From Collybiopsis luxurians FD-317 M1 (taxonomy: Eukaryota; Basidiomycota; Agaricomycetes; Agaricales; Omphalotaceae), in NCBI GenBank assembly GCA_000827265.1, contig KN834755.1:310001-374000 (forward strand): a stretch of DNA of 64,000 nt. Direction: 5' to 3'. Position 1 is the stretch's first letter. Each line of letters starts with the position of its first letter. The notes under the pieces are model-generated. The model was not told where the DNA came from, searched no databases, and saw only the letters and a list, made by a program, of their open reading frames with translations. Shown piece after piece: positions 11,167 to 22,957 of the stretch. The position numbers and the translations under genes were made by a program.

Positions 11167-11751
11167 TTATAGGTACCATTCACCAAACTTCATTAGTTGA
11201 CCACTGTGAGTCCTTCTCCGTCCACTTTTGAGCTGGTGGCTTTGATACACTGGATCCAGAAGACTTCCCTTTTGCAGCTCCCTGTTTGCTGGAAGGATCA
11301 TAACATTCCAGAAGCCAACCACAGCTAAGATCAACAGTTGACTCAATCTTGAGCCATTCAAGATTAGTCCGAACCATCCTCGGCTCATCATTATCACTCT
11401 CGCCATCTTCATCCTCTGCTTCAAGATTCCTGACTCCATAAGGGTCCTGAATATCAAATGTTGGGTTTTCCTCCTGGGAGTCCATTGGGTTGAGCAAGTA
11501 GGCCCTCGCATTATTGAACATACTGCCGCCCATATCCTCTTTGATCCAAAAGTCAAGGAGGATTCTGAACCTTGTGGGATGTGCCTGTAGCCATTTGGAA
11601 CATGTGAATGGCATGTAAATTGAGTGGGACAGGTTGAGTGGAAAAAGTCTAGGTGTGCAAACATGATTAAATTCAAGTATAATGTCGCAGCAGCTTTCTC
11701 ACTGAATAACCCATGTACAAATGTTCCCAAGTGATGCCCTGAGTGTAACAA
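11167..11751 (-). other. Open frame of unknown status, possibly transposon-linked
   Basis: An open frame of 144 codons (11614-11180) encodes MPFTCSKWLQAHPTRFRILL, FWIKEDMGGSMF, SNDEPRMVRTNLEWLK and a lysine/serine-rich tail. The composition looks protein-like, but I cannot place it in a family. It lies tail to tail with zinc-finger remnants on the other strand, so it may be part of a decayed mobile element or a repetitive mushroom gene. Confidence 0.3.
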
Positions 11752-12790
11752 AAAAGCTCCGACAGTTTGGTCCTACAACTTCATTGCTCACTTCAAAAAG
11801 AAACACGCCCACATTGCAGCCACGGAGGTCTATGAAAAATATTCCATTAATGACAAGGAACAAGATCTTCTGAAGAACATTTGGAATCAGCAAAACAAGG
11901 AAACACATACCCGGCAGACCAAGAAATCACGCATTACCATATCTGAAGCTCACAGTTCCAGACTAGCTCTAATGTATGTTCAATTTTGCTCAGTTGAAAA
12001 TGCTTAATACTCACATGAATATACAGAAACAATCTGGAATTGGAGCCTGAGGATGATCCAGTGGTACAACCTGAAACTGAGGACTATGAGCACAATGAAG
12101 AGGAGGAGTGGTTGAAAGAGAGACAGCATATTTGGCAGGGGAAAAAGAGAGCAGTTAGAGTCATCAACCCTGAATCAGAGCCAGAGACAAAGGACAATGA
12201 CCCAGCACCTCCAAGGACATGGCGCAGATGGAAAAAAGGCCCTGCACCCAATTTCAATATCCAATTTGCAGATATTGGTGCTGTTGAGGCTGACAATAAT
12301 TATTCTCCAGTAAGCCTGGATAGTGACAACAATGAACTGCCCAACCTCCATGAAATCCTAGACACTGCTGGAAGTGAGTCGCTAACTCTGGAAATAGAAA
12401 GAGATACTAATACGCACTTGTATCCCAGAAACAATGACAAAAGATGCCGGATTTATCAAGCCTCAAACAGAACCCAAAGACCCACCAGAATCACAGACAG
12501 TGGATGCACATGAAACTGAGGGAAGGGGCAAATGCAAACAAACTGTAACAGCAAAAAGGATCAACCAAACATCTGAGTGTGTTTGCGGGGTTGCAATCAC
12601 AGATGTCAGTGACCCATTCATTATTGCTTGCCGCAGTGTTGGATCCTATGGAAGTGGATGTGAAACAGGATTGGTGAGCAACCTCCCAATGAACTCTTTA
12701 TGCATTGACATACCTATAAATTTTCTCGCCACCAAAATAACTGGATCTGCAATGCTTGTAACTCAATGCGGTCAAAGAGAAAACAATAGA
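11725..12790 (+). pseudogene. Decayed C2H2 plus PHD-like zinc-finger gene, probably transposon-associated
   Basis: The first recognisable exon has a zinc-finger-like CPECNKKAPTVWSYNFIAHF followed by KKKHAHI, but an in-frame TGA lies directly before the first Cys pair and no start is available. A splice at about 11973 joins it to an acidic exon (to about 12370: NLELEPEDDPVVQPET, WRRWKKGPAPNFNIQF). A second splice at about 12375-12430 leads to a Cys-rich end (ECVCGVAITD, IIACRSVG, CETG). The last piece, NWICNACNSMRSKRKQ stop, is one frame off. The mix resembles zinc-finger proteins that travel with large fungal DNA transposons. With a stop and a frameshift I call it a pseudogene. Confidence 0.5.
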
Positions 12791-14800
12791 GTTTCATTGG
12801 TCTTAGATAGAGCAATAGGTATCTTGTATTGATGATCGAAGTAGAAAGGAAGAGGGCAGATAATAACTGTCGTCATTGAGATCAAAGTATTTGCATGACT
12901 CATTACTTGAACCCTTGAGGGAATGACCTTCCAAATTTGGTAGTCACGTGCATTGTTGGTCTTAAAAAAAAATTTGGACCCGATATACTGGGATCATGAC
13001 CTGACCATCCCTTGGTTGATTGTCTAATGACAAGAGTTATTGGATTGGAGTTAAAGAGATAATCCAAGTTGATATTTTAACTGAGGAACTACTACAATCT
13101 TCATACTACTTATATACTAGCTAATTGGAGTAATTGGAGAAACATTGGAGTAGTATAAGAACATTAAGTAGTACAATTTGTTTCCAGTTAATAGAAAAGA
13201 AAACAATAATCATAATAGAATTGCAAAGACAAAAGTCATGAAAGGAGATAAGTAAAACAATAACCTGAGAGAAGAAAATTCCAGTAATGTCCAATGATTC
13301 CAAGCTCCAGTCCAGTCAGACCAGAGCGGAGTATTTGAATTGTAACAAAACAACAAATCACTGCCATGGATACATTCAGCCTGGAATGTGATACAGGAAT
13401 ATCGAGCCATTTTGGATATGTCTGTGCATTTTCTGAAATTGGGGGAGAGGAATTACAAAGTAGAGGATTTTACAGAGCTTTGTGTCACTCTTTGGGAGAC
13501 AATGAAAGTGTCGAGGGGGGAGGGAGGAGAGGGGAATATGCTAGCTGGATTTTGGACATGCATAGTTTTGGTGTTTCCTTTTATTCTTATTTTAATGTAA
13601 ATCTTTGTTTCTTCCTCTATCTATCTATCTACACAGGTCTTGTGGTGGTCAACTCGACTCACATTCAACTTGCATACTATCCAATGACACCTGGCTCAGT
13701 TGTTATATATTTCAGGCAATGTGTACCTCACTTGACAGATGCTGAGGCTGTACATACAAATTATCAGTAAAGTGTATCAGCCTGCTACAGCTTCTGGAGT
13801 GGGAGGTGGGGACAGCAGTGGGAAGGAGTTGGAGAGGGGGGGCCAACTTGATCTGCAACCACCATCAGCATGTTGGGCGCTAATTGCAGTGTAGCCCCCC
13901 AGTTGCATTCCATCAGTTGACGAAGACTCCTACAAAGCAATCGCCCCATAGGACCTCTATGGAAACAGGAAGATTGCCTGGCAGACTAAGTACTACAAAT
14001 AGTAGTACGAGCAACTACTTAGTGTCCAAATACAGTACTCACTCCTCAAATAAAGTCATTTAAAATCCCTCTACCTAGCTATGAGAAGAACAGACTGAAG
14101 CACTCTTCTCACTGAACACTTGCGCTCCCGCTGCCTAGACATGAAATACATAATGAGCAATGCAACTGTGACCAGGACTCTGTGAGATGGTTATCACCCC
14201 AATGAATATACTGAATGCTGGACCAGAGTTCCTTTCTCATCTCAAACTGGTATGGCCAGTAGTGGTGCGTGCCCCCCCCACACTCTGTACTCATCTTACT
14301 TGACAGGATGATAGGATGCCTACCGAGCCAGCTAACTGTAATGCTGACCTGAATGCATTGAGCCAAAGCTCCATAGCTGACCTATACAAGAAACCAAAAT
14401 CGTCATCGACTGATACAGGTCATCAGAGTTGGTAAACCCATGAAACAATCAAAGCCTGTCAACAGAGGAAAGCAGCATTCAGTAGTGCATCATCCAGTTT
14501 AATCTAATGAGCCCACTAGAGTTGGAGCTGTACGACTGGATGCGCAACATCACTTGTTTTGCCCCCACGGTTGACACCGACATGGTGAGTTCTGTTCTGT
14601 TTTATTCATCACAATTGAATCTTTGTTTCCCGCAGATGCGTGTTATAATATCTCACTGGGACAATCTTTCTCTCTATCTATATGCCCTTATTATAATTCT
14701 TTACATTCACTCTACTTGTTGCCTATTCTCAATGCTATGCACATTTCTAAGCTTCCGAATTCGTACCTGCCACGCGCAGGGCGCGATGGCCCAACCCGCA
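12791..14800. other. Gene-poor accessory stretch
   Basis: AT-rich with weak open frames. Two possible exons read LDMSVHFLKLGERNYKVEDF (from about 13400) and, after an intron near 13636, LVVVNSTHIQLAYYPMTPGS to a stop at 13770. I recognise neither and found no clean gene model. No terminal repeats found. Confidence 0.3.
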
Positions 14801-14804
14801 AGTG

Positions 14805-15035
14805 CTGATATCCGAGCGCAGACATTGAAACTCGGATGCCTTACTCTTCAGATGAAGAAAATTGCATACCTCCGATTCGGAGTGTTAGTAATGTAAATTA
14901 AAAAATGCTTCGAAGTCGTTTCAAACGATCTGGTAGAGATATCATCGTTGTCGCTGGACTCGAACAACAGAAAACATGAATTTCATGGACCTTATTCTTG
15001 AGTCTAGCATATGTGCGAAGTTCTCCTTCCGGCTG
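14805..15035 (+). pseudogene. Fragment of the seven-pass membrane-protein gene (last exon)
   Basis: From TATCCGAGCGCAGA onward, this stretch matches 6969-7206 at roughly 80-85% by eye, running through the acidic tail, the stop region and about 60 bp of 3' flank. Upstream exons are absent and the frame is broken (ATGTAAATTAAAAAATG in place of the tail codons). It marks a partial duplication; the intervening 7.6 kb is accessory sequence. Confidence 0.75.
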
Positions 15036-15473
15036 ATCTATGTTTGGTATAATCCCTGTTTTTATGGATTGTGAAAAAACCTGACCTTCGCAAAGCCTTT
15101 TCTTCCTAGCTTGAACTTCCAACAAGGGACATGCTGCGTTTATCGCAAGAAACGCCCATCGTCTGCTTTCATGTGGCACTGGCACCTGCTGTAAATAGAA
15201 GCCGCCTAAGAATGCTTCACGTTCCACACCGCTTATGATTCCTCAACAAAACAAAATGAGAAAATGAGCCGCCTTTCCCTACTTACATACAAGCCACTAA
15301 CTATACTGTACGTACTACGTAAATGCTATTGCAACGCAGCGGATTAATGATTGTGAATTATTGTATTTCTTTCTTCATCCATCTGTAAGCGATGTTACCA
15401 GAGTCATGAACGATAAATATCTCCCGAATAAGTTATCTCCCTAGTTCCACTGATCGACTTGAAGACTGAAGGC

Positions 15474-16834
15474 TTATGCGGTGGCACCGGTAGCAGCGAT
15501 ACGAGCATTAGCATCTGCTTGTGTGGTGCAGGTAATGGACTATTGGGATAATAAGGGATTAGTTACACCAGCAAAGGCTTTAAAATAATCCATAACGTAC
15601 AGTTCCAGCCTTGTTTACAAGAGGCAGGGCAAAGCATTGAGTTCCACCAGAGCACTGCATAGGAAAAGTTGATAAATAAATGGCTCGCGGAAGGAGGCCG
15701 AAACAAAATCAACCAACCTGAGTGATCTGAAAAGATCCACCGACGCATTGAGCAAAGCCTCCGTCAACACATGCCTGTTCTCCGTCAGTGCAGGGTGACG
15801 ACGGGGTGAGACTTGCGAATTGCGAGTTGAGCTTAATCGCGTCTTGGCCGTTTTGGAGTTGGAATCCAGAAGCACTGGAGCTACCAGTAGATGCTGCACC
15901 GGCTGCAGGAGAAGCGGAGGCGGAGGCGACAGAACCAGCAGCAGAGGCGGCTGGAGCTGCCCCAGCGCCAACATTGTCTGCGGAAGCCGCTCCGGCAGAA
16001 GGGGCGGTTGCCGCGGCTCCAGCCGAAGAGGGTGCTGCCGCCACACCAGCCGAAGAGGGTGCCACCGCCACTCCGGCCGATCCTGAAGCCGCGCTAGCAC
16101 CAGAAGCCGAGCTTCCTCCTAGTCTGTAGAGGGATGATCAGGAATGTGTAAATTATGACTTTCTGACAAAGCTGAAACTTACGGTGTACCGGGACTCGTC
16201 ACAAGAGTGTTCAATTGTTCACCATCGGGAACCGGAGTGTTTGATGCAGGGCATGAACCAGGAGGGTTGACGGCTGTCAGTCCAAGGGGCACATTTCCTG
16301 TCTGATCACCGCTGAATTTGGTAAAGTCGGAACCAGCGAATTGACAGTGGAAGAAACCGTTGAGCTCGGCGTTCTTGGGAGCAGTTTGGCAGTAAGGGAC
16401 TTGGAGACTGTCGGGCTAGACCATTCTTTTTGAGTTCGAAACAATTGGTATTGGAGCACAGACACCTACCGCATTACGAGGCTGCTGCACAAAGATTTGA
16501 GCCAGACGAATCATATCTGGGTCGCTGTTCAGGGTTTTGGCAAGGTCAATCATCGAATCAGCGGCATTCTGTTGGTCGCAGTTTCCACCTGCCGCCAACA
16601 GGGTCGTGAAAGCAGTTTGGGAGATGGTGTTACATTGGGAGCCTCCTCCGGCTTTGGTCTGTTGAAATAGATTTTCATCAGTGAAAAGCTCACGAAACGA
16701 GATGGTCAACATACGCAAGCCGCCACCCATTGCGTAGTCGAATCCGCGATCGTCTGAGCGATACGCTTTTCGATTGGCGCAGCAGATGCCATCAAGGCAG
16801 CAGAGAGGACAAAGAGAACGTTGATTCTGAACAT
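15474..16834 (-). CDS. Secreted CBM19-like chitin-binding-type protein (355 aa)
   Basis: Six exons (16834-16715, 16658-16470, 16415-16183, 16123-15718, 15654-15601, 15539-15474), all in phase. It starts with a signal peptide MFRINVLFVLSAALMASAAP followed by a KR site. A Cys-containing N-terminal part is followed by a Ser/Ala/Pro linker with repeats like GVAxAPSSA (about 205-280), likely O-glycosylated. The C-terminal module has LQNGQDAIKLNSQF, CTDGEQACVDGGFAQC, CSGGTQCFALPL and ITCTTQADANARIAATGA, as in fungal proteins annotated as carbohydrate-binding module family 19. Expected role: extracellular or wall-associated binding of chitin-like glycans. No catalytic domain is visible. Confidence 0.8.
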
Positions 16835-18713
16835 CGTGAAGGAAAAAAAGAGATGGATCGGATGAAAAGAAATCAAGGAAAAGATAATCTGCTGGTTGAA
16901 AGGGTGGAAGGAGAGTACGGAGCTCCTGGCTCAAAGAAAGTAAAGGTTAGGAAGAAGAAGAAGAAAAGAAAGACTGCTGAAGAATCGAGGGCTCCGGATG
17001 GGCTTGCTTTATATACGGCGCAATGAACATCGCAGCTTGACGACATGAGATTCGAGCATCTGCCAAGGCTGCGAAAGCAGTGTTGAATGAAAATTACCGC
17101 GTCTAGACAGATGATGATCCACCGACATTTAATCAGGCGAGACGCTCGGACGAGGGCCACTTGCTCGAGTGGAAATCCCGAAGATACATGTGATAACCTC
17201 GGTTGAATTCCTCGTCGTCTTGAATACGTTCGGTATCAACTTCTATGACTCTGACACGTACTCTCAACCACAAAGTGTCAATCGAGGAGGTGAAGCGTCA
17301 GAAGCATTGCTCGCATCAGTGTTGATAATCATTTCTATTAAGCGTGTCCGGAAGGAAAGTTTGAGCCTGTGGCGGAAACTGCGATTCTGATTCTAGGAAG
17401 TATCAGCTTGCGGTGTAACTAGGGGACAAGTACATACAGCATAGCCTGCGTATAGAACTCGAAAAGAACTATCAATCTGTTCGTCAAAGTCAAATCCGGT
17501 GATCCTGAATAGCCGCCATACTCGCTGGACGAAGTACATATGCCTCAGCATCTCTCTTGTTTGATTTGGCTCTTCTCAATACATCCACACCGAGAGCGAG
17601 TCAGCAGAACTCGTAACGGAGCTGGCATGGCCATGGAGTGGGTCGTCGCTTGGGTCACTGCTACACCGTCTAGCGTTAACAGCTAAAGCCTCTATGGCTA
17701 CGGAACATGAAACGGTAGATTAATCTCAGGGTGAGAGGCATAATCGGCTCCACATTGGCACGCGGAAGACATATGGAAAGAATCACAGAGCATTTGTTGA
17801 TCACTAGCGCAACGAGATCAGCGACCTACACAACCGCTCGACGATGCCCGCTAGTGCCCACTTCGGAGACAAAGTTGAATTGAGCGTCGTCACTTGTCAC
17901 TGCCCCCGAGTCGGATCAGCCTGGCATTGCGCAGGCACAACCGGGTGCTGACATTAAGCAAATGACCAGGGTCTAAATAGGTCGACGGTGCTGTAACGCA
18001 GGACTAAAGCTTACTGAACGAAGGCGAGGCCCTAACGATATCCCTCTGAGTAGTTGAGCAGTGGTAATTGTGATTCGTGAATACATCACAGGAACTGCGA
18101 CTATAGTGTAAGGATTGTATGGATTCGACGGATTGTTACGATCAGTAAGAGCAAGACGCTTTAGGCAAGTACCAAGAGTAATACAAGTCAAGGACAATTG
18201 AATAGTAACCGTCCGATGATTGGCAGAAAGTTATGACTGGACCTGAGCGAAGCACGGCCAAGCTGTGAAGGAGTTTATATGCCATCCGAAGACGCCCGAG
18301 AAGTGATGTGGTATGTAGTTGTCGAGGACCCTCGTAAGCTAGATTTTGCCACCCTTCCGACCTCGACCTTGACTGGTGGTGCTCGGGTACGAATTCGGTT
18401 TAGCTCTGGTCTGAACGTCACCGCCATTACCGGCATCGGTTCCATACTTGGTTGCAATTCACCCTCTATCTCATCCTGACTTTGCCGCGTGATCACTCAA
18501 CTCTGAGTGAATGGACTTCGCCCAACTTTCGTGTTTGTAATTGATGCGAATATGACGAGCGAGGGGGAAGGGTTATTTGTAGATTGAAGGGGAAGCAGAA
18601 AGGAGCTGGGAGGAGGCGAGGTGTAGCTTTCGCGGTGACAACTGCGCTGTCTCTATCTGTTAGTTCCCAGAGCCACCGGGGCTCGCAGGTTACAAGATGT
18701 GGAGCCCAAGCCT
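16835..18713. other. Long intergenic stretch, no gene seen
   Basis: I inspected both strands for splice-linked exons and RNA gene signatures and found nothing convincing. Confidence 0.4.
17007..17018 (-). promoter_or_regulatory. TATA box of the CBM19-like gene
   Basis: Minus-strand TATATAAAG lies about 175 nt upstream of the start codon, suggesting a regulated, well-expressed promoter. Confidence 0.45.
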
Positions 18714-19748
18714 TCAAATAGAAAGCTCTACACTGGACCCTGCCACCTGCACGACTCTAATAACGCCTTCCGGGATCTGTTTCGACGGTGCTCCCTCCTT
18801 GAGCTTTAACATCCTCTCGAATATCTGCCTCGAAGCTACGACATCACAAGCAGCGTAATGTAATAACCTCGATGATATAGTCTTAAATTCCCAGTTGTTG
18901 TTGGTACGAGTTTGTGTATCCTTGGGTAAGTGCATTCCCAGCACAATTTCGCATAAAGCCGCCAAAGTAGCTGTTTGTTTTCGTTGGATTATTCCTTTGG
19001 AGATGGCGTATTCTTTGAGATCGATGGTAGAAAACGTGACACTGTCGTCTAGTTGGGATGGAAACTGTTTTCGTAAACGAGTAAGGTCGCCTTTGATTTG
19101 GGAACCGATTTTCCAGACGCGCTTAGATGTTAATAGCCGTAACAGGGAAAGGGGAAGTTCGGTAAGTTGGTGAACCTAGAGGGACAGGCCAGTTGATGAG
19201 GACACGAGAATCAGGAGTGATATATAAGTTTAGTACGTGCCTTGACGATGTATACCGTCGTTGGGTCTGTATGTGGACACAACTGAAGAATAGATACACC
19301 TGTTCGCCTTAAAACGTTCCACTCTGCGTCCATGCTCAGATGGAGCGACGCATCTGGATCTTCGTCGAGAAGATCAACCAGTGACTTCAAGGCATTGTCA
19401 ATATAGTCCGGTAGCTGTACTACTTTGACCTTGCACGACTTGGGAAGGTCGAAGACGGGTAATGTAATAGCGTCATCCAACTCAGCAGGCTGAGAGTCAG
19501 AAAGATTTGGGACTGCGGTCGGTATATCTATATTTGAGCCCAGGAGTCTCGTTTGCTGGCAAAAGAAGTATCAATCGCAACCCTACTTTGAAAGATGACG
19601 AGAAGTAGATGCACACCGGAACCGCTGAGCTACTGAAATATCGGAAAGCTTGAATCTCAGTTAAAGATTTAAGATATCGTCCGATGTAGCGGGTGGCGCG
19701 AAAGAGAAAGGCCATGTTCGAATGATCGCTGTCGATGGTGGCAGTCAA
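18714..19748 (-). CDS. 3'-5' exonuclease, DEDDy/WRN-like (302 aa)
   Basis: Three exons: 19748-19617, 19555-19241 and 19175-18714. The fold is a ribonuclease H-like 3'-5' exonuclease: SMDAEWNVLRRTGVSILQL supplies the D-x-E pair, KIGSQIKGDLTRL the third acid, and YAACDVVASRQIF the Y-x3-D of the DEDDy class. A second Met (residue 12) begins MAFLFRATRYIGRYLKSL, arginine-rich and amphipathic, which looks like a mitochondrial presequence. The second intron must use a GC donor (AAG|GCACGT) to keep the frame; the nearby GT would shift it. Related proteins in mushrooms are often large; this one is a compact single-domain form. Confidence 0.75.
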
Positions 19749-19980
19749 GAGGCAAGCAAGTGGCCATGGGATTCGGACAACAAAGGCACCAAGTCCTCAC
19801 GTGATATTGCGTGGCGTTCAAATTGAGTCATGGACGCGACGCGTCCGAAAACGCGTCTTCAAAGCGAAAATTCGCGTTGTCTTACCCTGGAGCCTCTAAA
19901 ACAGCATCAACTCGAAGATGAAATATTATAAGCTCACAAACACATAAAATCAGTACATAGAGTCCAAGTGCCGTTCTCCT

Positions 19981-21130
19981 TCAGTTCACCCCAGCCTTCT
20001 TCAACGCTTCCATGTTCCAGTTCCAAACCGCTTTTCCGAACTCGTTGTCATAACATTGCGGATGAGGAAGCTTATCTTCAAATTTTCTACCAAAATTGCT
20101 CCATAAACGTACAATTCAAAGGAGCAAGATATTGTTACGCACGCGAGTGGAACAAGATACGAGCCATTCTTGCTTGCCTCTATCGCCGGTGAAGTACCAA
20201 CAAAAAGCTGTGTAAGTGCCCCGTATTCGACTGGTTTGAAAACAATTCGCTGCATAGATGCACAAAAGATTATAATGCTTGGAGACAAAAAAACATTGTG
20301 ACTGACGTTCAAAATCCACCTTATAGGTCCTGGAATACCCAACTCTCTGATGAGCTCAGTCTGCACGGGTCCGGGATGAGGTGCAAAACTCCATATCATT
20401 GGATAGCGCTCAGCAAATTGACGTGTTATCAGAATGTTTCCGAGTTTGCTATGGCCGTAACATTGGAACGGGGTCGCTTGCGAACCAACGGTTGGGTCAT
20501 CCAGAGGGATTCCGGATTTTGGTGCTTGCTTAGCCCCGTCTGATGCAGTGTTGATGATACGTACTGTCCCCGGTGGTGAATTCTCGGCAGTGTTCAAGAG
20601 TACGGGAAGAAGGTGGTGTGTGAAGACGAACGGTCCGAAGACATTGACGGCCCATTGCTGCGATATCATCAGAACAACTATCCAACCAGACAACGAGATC
20701 TGATACGCTCACCAGTTCATATCCGTCTGCGGATAATTTCCCTTTTGGGGTACCCATAATCCCTGCATTGTTGTAGAGAACGTGTAAGACGTTTTCCTTC
20801 CTAGGACACCTCATGTTTTAGGGCGTTACGGGGAAGATTGAAGACTCCAGAAACGCACGATTTGAAATCGTCTGCAGCTACTTTGGCACCAGCGGCGGTA
20901 GACAGATCCACGTTTAGAAATTCAATCTGCGCTTTGACGCTCGCAGGATGCGAAGTGTGGATGTCCTTCAATGCCTGCTTATATTTCTCTTCTGACCGGG
21001 CACCTAAATAGACTTTAGCGCCTTTGCTGGCGAGAACCGCCACCGTCTGTTTCCCAATTCCGCTGTTACCACCTGTAACAATGATAATCTTGCCCGTGAG
21101 GTCTGGAATATCAACTTCGGAGAAAGGCAT
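19981..21130 (-). CDS. Short-chain dehydrogenase/reductase (311 aa)
   Basis: Five exons: 21130-20859, 20800-20713, 20657-20307, 20249-20143, 20098-19981, all in phase. Classical SDR features: TGGNSGIG cofactor loop near residue 19, NNAGIMG, the catalytic Ser region INTASDG, the YGHSK (Y-x3-K) active site, and HPGPVQTEL after it. The N-terminal LTGKIIIVTGG and the C-terminal FGKAVWNWNMEALKKAG match fungal NAD(P)-dependent oxidoreductases related to retinol dehydrogenases and WW-domain oxidoreductases. The substrate is unknown. No signal peptide; likely cytosolic. The exonuclease gene starts about 230 bp away on the same strand. Confidence 0.9.
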
Positions 21131-21410
21131 GGTTAAATGAGACTACGAACAGAGGCGAAAGAGGATAGTGTATTTAAAGAACTTTTACGGCCTCATCATT
21201 ATTCGGAGCCAGAGGTCAACGTTCAACACTCGATGCAAAAACGCAACGCCGCAGAAACGCGTATGCAACGGCAGGAAGCCGGTGAGATGACGTTGACTAG
21301 CAGAAACTTAACATCTGTATTTGGCGTGGTAGAGAACCGACCGCCCTTATGCCGTTAAATTACATTAAACAACACGTTCTCATACAACTCCGACCCCTTA
21401 ACAATATTAT

Positions 21411-22957
21411 TCAAAGAACAAACTGTTCAGCCCAATATCTAAGCACGCCTTTTCCCAAAGCATGCCCTGCAAACTGATCCTCCTCACGACATATAATAAC
21501 CGCATGACTATTTCGAGTGGGATGGATCCAAGCCAAGTGCTTTCGAACGGAAAGCTGGTTGAGGTCTGCAATCATTTTGCGCTGGGATGCAGTAAGTTGT
21601 ATTTCGGACCGCTTACGCTTTCCCTTTTGCGTAGTAGGCGCGGTCTGTTCTAGAACCTCTTCGGCTTTTTGAGCGATATTGTGTTCTAGAGAAGCGAAGA
21701 CCTGTACGAGTCTGTCGCGAGCGGTCATAGAGGCTTGTTCTAGAGATTTTACCCGCGAGCTGGAGGAGCGAGCGCGGGATAAAAAGATAAATGGTAAGAG
21801 GAAAATGAGGATGATGAGAATGAATGGAAGTAAAGCCGTAAGAATCTGAAAAAGTTCTGCGGTGAGGAACAACGGAAAAGGTTGCTCGAAACTTACCAAG
21901 CTGTATGGGAAGTTCCATTGGATGAATGGGCCCATGAACGGGAGAGGCTTCCAAGCCTCGTAACGTTCCATCAAGGAACGAGGTTCCTTCTCAGAGACCT
22001 GGGTATCGTCTTTCAATGACCAAGACTTGATCATTGGGTGGTATTCCGACTCAAATTCGCTGTTATTCTGGTTCAGATACGCCAAAGTGAAACTGAACAA
22101 CCTCCACACGTACATCTTAATTCTTTCGACGTTACCGTCGAATGGATCGACGGTCTCAAAGACACCAGAAACATAAGGAACAATTCTATCGTTGATCCTA
22201 CTCGTTCGTGAGCTCACTAAATTAGCAAAAGGACGGGAGCGAAAACCACGAACGCATTAGCGTAGATATCGATCCTCTGGAACGCGTTCAAGGCTTTCCA
22301 AAACACAAAGTCTTTGTCTGCCATCACTTCGAGCAATGGACGTCCAGTCGTTCCCCAGCTGTCAACACCGTAGAGTTGCTTTCCTGTGTTTCCCAACGTA
22401 CGAGCACCGAGGTATCGGGTGATACGGTTGAATAAGGAGTTGGTAATATAAGGCATTCCGACGTGCGGTGTTGAGATGGTAATGAAGTTCATAGGTTCTA
22501 TAGAATCAAAGAAATGCCTCGTGTAAAGTATCCTAGAAATGCGTTTCAGTACTGCAGGATTGCAGGACTAATATAAGAACACTTACGCGGCGACATAGCG
22601 GGCGTAGAGCCCGCCGAGGCTATATCCTGTAATGGAAAACTTGGTCACTCGTTGATCCTCGTTGCTGGATATCTTGCGGACTGCCTCCTGAATCTGAAGA
22701 CGCAGTGCTTCAGATTCCTACGAGCACAGAGATGCACCTAGTCATTTACATACCTCTTCCACGGCTCGTTCAGCTCCCCAGTCAATCCCATCATAGGTCT
22801 TGGTTCCTTGATTTACCTCGACTATGAAGAGTTCGACTCTGTCCTGAGATTCTGCATTTTTCTGACCGTGTCGAGCTGCGAAGACACGAGCTGCGGATTG
22901 GAAATGTTTCGGAGTTCCCCACAGTCCGTGCAGGAGAACATGGAGGTGAACATGCAT
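21411..22957 (-). CDS. DUF676 serine lipase, LPL1/ROG1-like (449 aa)
   Basis: Five exons: 22957-22754, 22717-22587, 22532-22254, 22197-21897, 21845-21411. Alpha/beta hydrolase with LHVLLHGLWG oxyanion segment, YDGIDWGAERAVEE, nucleophile elbow GYSLGGLYARY (G-x-S-x-G), NFITISTPHVG, GRPLLEVMAD and IYANAINDRIVPY, where the Asp of NDR and a later His would complete the triad. These are signatures of the DUF676 family, whose yeast members include the lipid-droplet phospholipase Lpl1. A strong hydrophobic stretch (LTALLPFILIILIFLLPFIF) near residue 310 suggests a membrane anchor or hairpin. Confidence 0.88.

Noticed and set aside
15788..16129. Alanine/proline-rich plus-strand open frame
   Set aside because: It is the antisense shadow of the Ser/Ala linker of the CBM19-like gene.
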